Assembly: GCF_030817195.1 (NCBI RefSeq) | Contig: NZ_JAUSYZ010000001.1 | Location: 4,402,001-4,466,000 of the forward strand | Source of the DNA: Arthrobacter globiformis | GTDB taxonomy: Bacteria > Actinomycetota > Actinomycetes > Actinomycetales > Micrococcaceae | Length of the DNA: 64,000 nucleotides | Reading direction: 5' to 3' | In this document: in pieces, positions 60,308 to 64,000 of the stretch | Layout: every line of letters starts with the position of its first letter | Numbering within the stretch: the stretch's first letter is position 1 | Notes under the pieces: generated by a model | What the model was told of the DNA's origin: nothing | What the model saw: only the letters and a program-made list of their open reading frames with translations | Databases searched by the model: none | Made by a program: the position numbers and the translations under genes

Positions 60308-62431
60308 ATGCGTGAATCAACCAAGCACCACAACCTGCCGCTGACCGCCAACCCGGCCGGTCCGCCGTCGAACACGTTCCGGGCCGACGGAGACGGCCCG
60401 CATGCGGGCCATGACTCCCACGACGATCACGTGGTGCATACCCACGGCCAGCACGCCGGGCATAGCACCGCGATGTTCAAGAACCGGTTCTGGCTGACGT
60501 TGGCCCTGTCCGCTCCGGTGGTGTATTTCAGCCCGATGTTCAGCCACCTGCTCGGCTACATGCCGCCCGAATTCCCTGGATCCGCGTGGATCCCACCTGT
60601 CCTGGGCACCGTCATCTTCCTCTACGGCGGCCAGCCGTTCCTCAGGGGCGGCCTGAACGAACTCAAGGCACGCCGGCCGGGCATGATGCTGCTGATCGGC
60701 ATGGCGATCACCGTCGCGTTCATCGCCTCCTGGGTAACCAGCCTGGGCCTCGGCGGCTTCGACCTGGACTTCTGGTGGGAACTGGCGCTGCTCGTGGCCA
60801 TCATGCTCCTGGGCCACTGGATCGAGATGCGCGCCCTCGGATCGGCACAGGGAGCCCTGGACGCCCTGGCAGCGCTGCTGCCGGATGAGGCCGAGAGGAT
60901 CACCGACGCCGGCACGGAAACCGTCAGCGTCTCCGAGCTCAGGGCCGGGGACCTCGTTCTGGTCCGGGCCGGCGCACGGATGCCCGCGGACGGCACCGTG
61001 ACCGAGGGGCACGCCGAATTCGACGAATCGATGATCACCGGCGAATCCAAAACGGTCCCCCGCGCTCCCGGGGACACAGTCATCGCCGGCACCGTGGCCA
61101 CCGACAACACGGTCCGGGTCCGCATCACCGCCGTTGGGGACGACACCGCACTGGCGGGCATCCAGCGGCTGGTGGCCGAGGCCCAGGCTTCATCGTCAAG
61201 GGCCCAGGCGCTTGCCGACCGGGCGGCGGCGTTCCTCTTCTACTTCGCCGCCGGTGCCGGCGTCATCACCTTCATCGCCTGGACCCTGCTGGGCAGCGTC
61301 CCGGAGGCGGTCACCCGCACAGTTACCGTCCTGGTGATCGCCTGCCCGCACGCCCTGGGCCTGGCCATCCCGCTGGTGATCGCCATCTCCACCGAGCAGG
61401 CAGCCCGCGCCGGCGTGCTGATCAAGAACCGGATGGCGCTGGAGCGCATGCGCACCGTCGGCGTCGTGCTGTTCGACAAGACCGGCACCCTCACCAAAGG
61501 TGAGCCCGAGGTACGGGAGATTGCAGCGGCCGACGGCGTGGGCCGGGAGGAGCTGCTGGCCCTGGCCGCGGCGGTGGAAGCGGACAGCGAGCACCCCGTT
61601 GCGCGGGCGATCGTCCGGGCGGCCAGGAACCAGGGCCTTCCCGTTCCCCAGGCCACGGACTTCAGCTCCATGACAGGCCGGGGCGTGGGTGCCAGCGTGG
61701 ACGGCCGGACGGTGCAGGTGGGCGGACCGGCGCTGCTGCGCGAGCTCACGGTCACCGAACCCCCTGAGCTGGCCGCGGCCACCGGGGCCTGGATGGACCG
61801 CGGCGCCGCTGTGCTCCACGTCCTGGCCGACGGCAGGGTGCTGGGCGCCGTCAGCCTCGAAGACGCCATCCGGCCCGAATCACGGCAGGCCGTCGCGGCG
61901 CTGCAGGACCGCGGCGTCAAGGTGGCCATGATCACCGGCGACGCCCGGCAGGTTGCGCAGGCGGTCGCGGACGAGCTGAACATCGATGAGGTCTTCGCCG
62001 AGGTCCTGCCGGCCGACAAGGACAAAAAGGTCAGCGAACTGCAGAGCCGGGGCTTCAAGGTGGCGATGGTCGGGGACGGCGTCAACGACTCCCCCGCCCT
62101 GGCCCGGGCCGAAGTCGGCATCGCCATTGGTGCCGGAACCGACGTCGCCATGGAATCAGCGGGCGTGGTGCTGGCCGGGAACGACCCGCGGGCCGTGCTC
62201 TCCATGGTGGACCTGTCCCGCGCCAGCTACCGCAAGATGTGGCAGAACCTGGTCTGGGCCACGGGCTACAACATCATCTCCGTGCCGCTGGCAGCGGGGG
62301 TGCTGGCCTTCGCCGGCGTCATGCTCTCCCCCGCGGCCGGTGCCGTGCTCATGTCAGTGTCCACGATCGTCGTCGCCCTCAACGCCCAGCTGCTGCGCCG
62401 GGTCAAACTGAACCCGGCACAGGTCCGTTGA
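60308..62431 (+). CDS. copB: Copper-translocating P-type ATPase, CopB (P1B) type
   Basis: 707 residues from the ATG giving MRESTKHHNL. His-rich N-terminus (HAGHDSHDDHVVHTHGQH) instead of a CxxC domain; eight helices with CPH at 346-348 (VIACPHALGLAIP), actuator TGES, phosphorylated Asp390 (DKTGTLTKG), and the ATP-binding GDGVNDSPA hinge. The CPH motif marks the CopB-type subgroup that exports copper (Cu+/Cu2+) or silver. Preceded by the CsoR-type promoter about 100 bases upstream; followed by DUF6153 and DUF305 genes. Confidence 0.93.
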   Translation: MRESTKHHNLPLTANPAGPPSNTFRADGDGPHAGHDSHDDHVVHTHGQHAGHSTAMFKNRFWLTLALSAPVVYFSPMFSHLLGYMPPEFPGSAWIPPVLGTVIFLYGGQPFLRGGLNELKARRPGMMLLIGMAITVAFIASWVTSLGLGGFDLDFWWELALLVAIMLLGHWIEMRALGSAQGALDALAALLPDEAERITDAGTETVSVSELRAGDLVLVRAGARMPADGTVTEGHAEFDESMITGESKTVPRAPGDTVIAGTVATDNTVRVRITAVGDDTALAGIQRLVAEAQASSSRAQALADRAAAFLFYFAAGAGVITFIAWTLLGSVPEAVTRTVTVLVIACPHALGLAIPLVIAISTEQAARAGVLIKNRMALERMRTVGVVLFDKTGTLTKGEPEVREIAAADGVGREELLALAAAVEADSEHPVARAIVRAARNQGLPVPQATDFSSMTGRGVGASVDGRTVQVGGPALLRELTVTEPPELAAATGAWMDRGAAVLHVLADGRVLGAVSLEDAIRPESRQAVAALQDRGVKVAMITGDARQVAQAVADELNIDEVFAEVLPADKDKKVSELQSRGFKVAMVGDGVNDSPALARAEVGIAIGAGTDVAMESAGVVLAGNDPRAVLSMVDLSRASYRKMWQNLVWATGYNIISVPLAAGVLAFAGVMLSPAAGAVLMSVSTIVVALNAQLLRRVKLNPAQVR

Positions 62432-62499
62432 ACCTGAGCCGGCGCCTGCGGCCCGGTAGCCTTAAAACACACTGGTCCGGCATGGAAGGAGGAACCGCC

Positions 62500-62961
62500 A
62501 TGAGTGCAGCCCGCAGCATTGCCTCGGTGTTCCTGCGCCGTGCCGGACTGTTTTCACTGGTGCTCGCCCTCATCACCGGCATTTTCGGGATGCACGTCAT
62601 GAACGGCCACCACACCATGCACGGCCCGGCCAGTGCGTTGACGGTTGCGGAATCCGCCGGCCACTCGCACCCGGCTGGCGGGGCCGCCCATGGCGTCGCC
62701 GCAGATGCTGCCCATGCGCCCTCGGGCGAGCAGATTTCGGCTGAGGCCGGCTGCCCGGACGGGAACTGCAGCGGCACCCAGGCGATGACCGTCTCCTGCA
62801 CCCCCTCCGGCAAGACAGACACACTGGCCGTACCGGTCCCGGGAACGGCCGCGGCGGGAGCGGCGTTCGTCCGTGCCGGCCCGGCCGGACAGGTGAGCGG
62901 GCGCAGCGCCTACAGGCCAGACACGCCCTCACCCTGTGAACTGTCCATCAGCCGGACGTAA
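62500..62961 (+). CDS. DUF6153-type secreted or membrane protein of the copper locus
   Basis: 153 residues with strong ribosome site GGAAGGAGG. N-terminal membrane segment (RRAGLFSLVLALITGIFGMH) then a His/Met/Cys-bearing region (VMNGHHTMHGP, AGHSHPAGG, GCPDGNCSG). Small proteins of this type are common beside actinobacterial copper ATPases; the His/Met/Cys clusters suggest copper binding outside the membrane. Function not established. Confidence 0.75.
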   Translation: MSAARSIASVFLRRAGLFSLVLALITGIFGMHVMNGHHTMHGPASALTVAESAGHSHPAGGAAHGVAADAAHAPSGEQISAEAGCPDGNCSGTQAMTVSCTPSGKTDTLAVPVPGTAAAGAAFVRAGPAGQVSGRSAYRPDTPSPCELSISRT

Positions 62962-63099
62962 AACAGGACCCTGCCGGAACCATCCGGCGCAAGCACCAAA
63001 GCCGCGGCTAATGCCCGCGGGTTCGCGCGCCTGACTATGGCGCGCCTCCCCTTTTTCCGGCGCCCGGCGCCAATTGAACGTTTGAAGGACCTGGTTTAC

Positions 63100-63744
63100 A
63101 TGAACAAGAAGTTTCTGACCCTTTCCACCGCCGCCATCGCTGCGGCCATCACCCTGGCCGGCTGCGGCAGCGGATCCGGCAGCGGCACCACCACAACCGG
63201 CACGGACCATGGCTCCGCGTCGGCCACCGCATCCGCCTCTGCCCCGTCCGGCAGTGCAACTGCGGCCGCCGAACACAACGCCGCCGACACGATGTTCGCG
63301 CAGATGATGATCCCGCACCACGCCCAGGCTGTGGAGATGAGCGACATGATGCTCGCCAAGAAGGACATCCCGGCGAAGGTCACGGCCCTGGCGCAGAAGA
63401 TCAAGGCCGCGCAGGGTCCGGAAATCGAAACGATGACCGGCTGGCTCAGGAGCTGGAACGAACCCACTGAAGCGGCCAGCGGCCACGACATGTCCACCCA
63501 CGGGGCCGTCATGGGCGGCATGATGAGTGACGACGACATGAAGAAACTCGGTGCCGCCCAGGGCACCGAAGCCGCAAAGCTGTTCCTGACCCAGATGACG
63601 GCCCACCACCAAGGCGCCATCATGATGGCCAAGGGCGAGGAAACCGGCGGACAGAACGCCGACGCCGTTGCTCTGGCCAAGACCATCGCCGCGGCACAGC
63701 AGAAGGAAATCCAGGAGATGAAGGACCTGCTGGCCACGCTCTAG
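63100..63744 (+). CDS. DUF305 lipoprotein
   Basis: 214 residues from the ATG giving MNKKFLTLST. Lipobox LAGC, then a Ser/Thr linker and two DUF305 repeats with HNAADTMFAQMMIPHHAQAV and FLTQMTAHHQGAIMMAKGEE: Met/His-rich helices of the ferritin-like four-helix fold. Frequently linked to copper genes; probably periplasmic or surface metal binding. Confidence 0.88.
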   Translation: MNKKFLTLSTAAIAAAITLAGCGSGSGSGTTTTGTDHGSASATASASAPSGSATAAAEHNAADTMFAQMMIPHHAQAVEMSDMMLAKKDIPAKVTALAQKIKAAQGPEIETMTGWLRSWNEPTEAASGHDMSTHGAVMGGMMSDDDMKKLGAAQGTEAAKLFLTQMTAHHQGAIMMAKGEETGGQNADAVALAKTIAAAQQKEIQEMKDLLATL

Positions 63745-63913
63745 CCAGCATCCAGGCCGGCACCGGTGGCCATGCGCCGCCGGTGCCGGCCGCTCCCGCC
63801 CGAACCTTCTCACGCATCCCCGCCCGAACCGGAAGAGGGCAGACAGCGGAACCGGGCAGGGCTAGGGTGGCGTCATAAGCGGCAGGCGCAGATTCCACCG
63901 ACAGGAGCAGACC

Positions 63914-64000
63914 ATGACGGACCACATCACCGCGATGCTCAATGCCCATCCCGGCGGCACCGGCACGGAGGACAGGGAGAAGCTGGCCGCGTGCATTGCC
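63914..64000 (+). CDS. Probable four-helix-bundle copper-storage protein (5' end only)
   Basis: 29 residues visible up to the window edge: MTDHITAMLNAHPGGTGTED then REKLAACIA, ribosome site AGGAG. The beginning matches actinobacterial Csp-type proteins, whose following residues carry many CxxC helices; these lie beyond the edge. The position at the end of a copper locus supports it. Confidence 0.5.
   Translation, partial: MTDHITAMLNAHPGGTGTEDREKLAACIA

Overview
The window is a high-GC chromosomal segment of a free-living soil actinobacterium. Protein wording (paaABCDE set, GlmS, bkd-type E1/E2, an EspI-like ATPase, CmtR- and CsoR-type metal control, short dispersed repeats with a GACAGGCTCAA core) fits Micrococcales of the Arthrobacter/Pseudarthrobacter group. 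That placement is inference from gene content and codon use; no rRNA or tRNA gene was found to anchor it.

Layout. 1-5,000: end of an FG-GAP repeat protein, an Ala/Lys-rich lipoprotein, an NCS1 permease, a frameshifted small gene and a GNAT acetyltransferase. 5,004-5,670: a canonical promoter, a 0.5-kb array of alternating hairpin-forming repeats and a strong terminator-like hairpin, with no plausible protein; this is the best candidate here for something undescribed. 6,298-13,627: two tandem secreted subtilases with FG-GAP tails, a YVTN propeller protein and an acyltransferase without a normal start codon. 14,271-19,843: a decayed trypsin-like protease, an orphan EspI-like ATPase, an MBL hydrolase and glmS. 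20,218-24,745: a bkd-type E2/E1beta/E1alpha operon (E1beta frameshifted, E2 linkers built from dispersed repeats) with a divergent Lrp regulator. 24,812-29,845: the phenylacetyl-CoA epoxidase operon with a promoter and a candidate operator. 30,036-38,356: a two-component system, an exopolysaccharide cassette (GT2 synthase, small membrane protein, GH26 hydrolase) and an SGNH-type acyltransferase. 38,543-47,285: many small genes and regulators, several of them broken, including a decayed zinc-starvation remnant (zinc-free bL36 plus a truncated G3E GTPase). 47,469-55,016: a flavoprotein, a LacI-controlled aldolase plus an unusual NRAMP-fold transporter, an MFS/MarR pair and a truncated methyltransferase. 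55,022-64,000: a glycosyltransferase and then a metal-resistance island: arsenic (arsR, aquaporin, arsC and a 19-residue Cys-rich peptide), a CmtR-like regulator with two CDF exporters, a CopB-type ATPase behind a CsoR-type operator, DUF6153, DUF305 and the start of a probable copper-storage protein.

Working together. The paa genes open the ring of phenylacetyl-CoA and the bkd genes oxidise branched-chain 2-oxo acids, a typical soil catabolic profile. The metal island covers sensing, efflux and sequestration of As, Cd/Zn and Cu. At least seven genes carry single-base frameshifts, small duplications or deletions. This means either real decay in an accessory-rich region or residual base errors in the assembly; sequence alone cannot separate the two.
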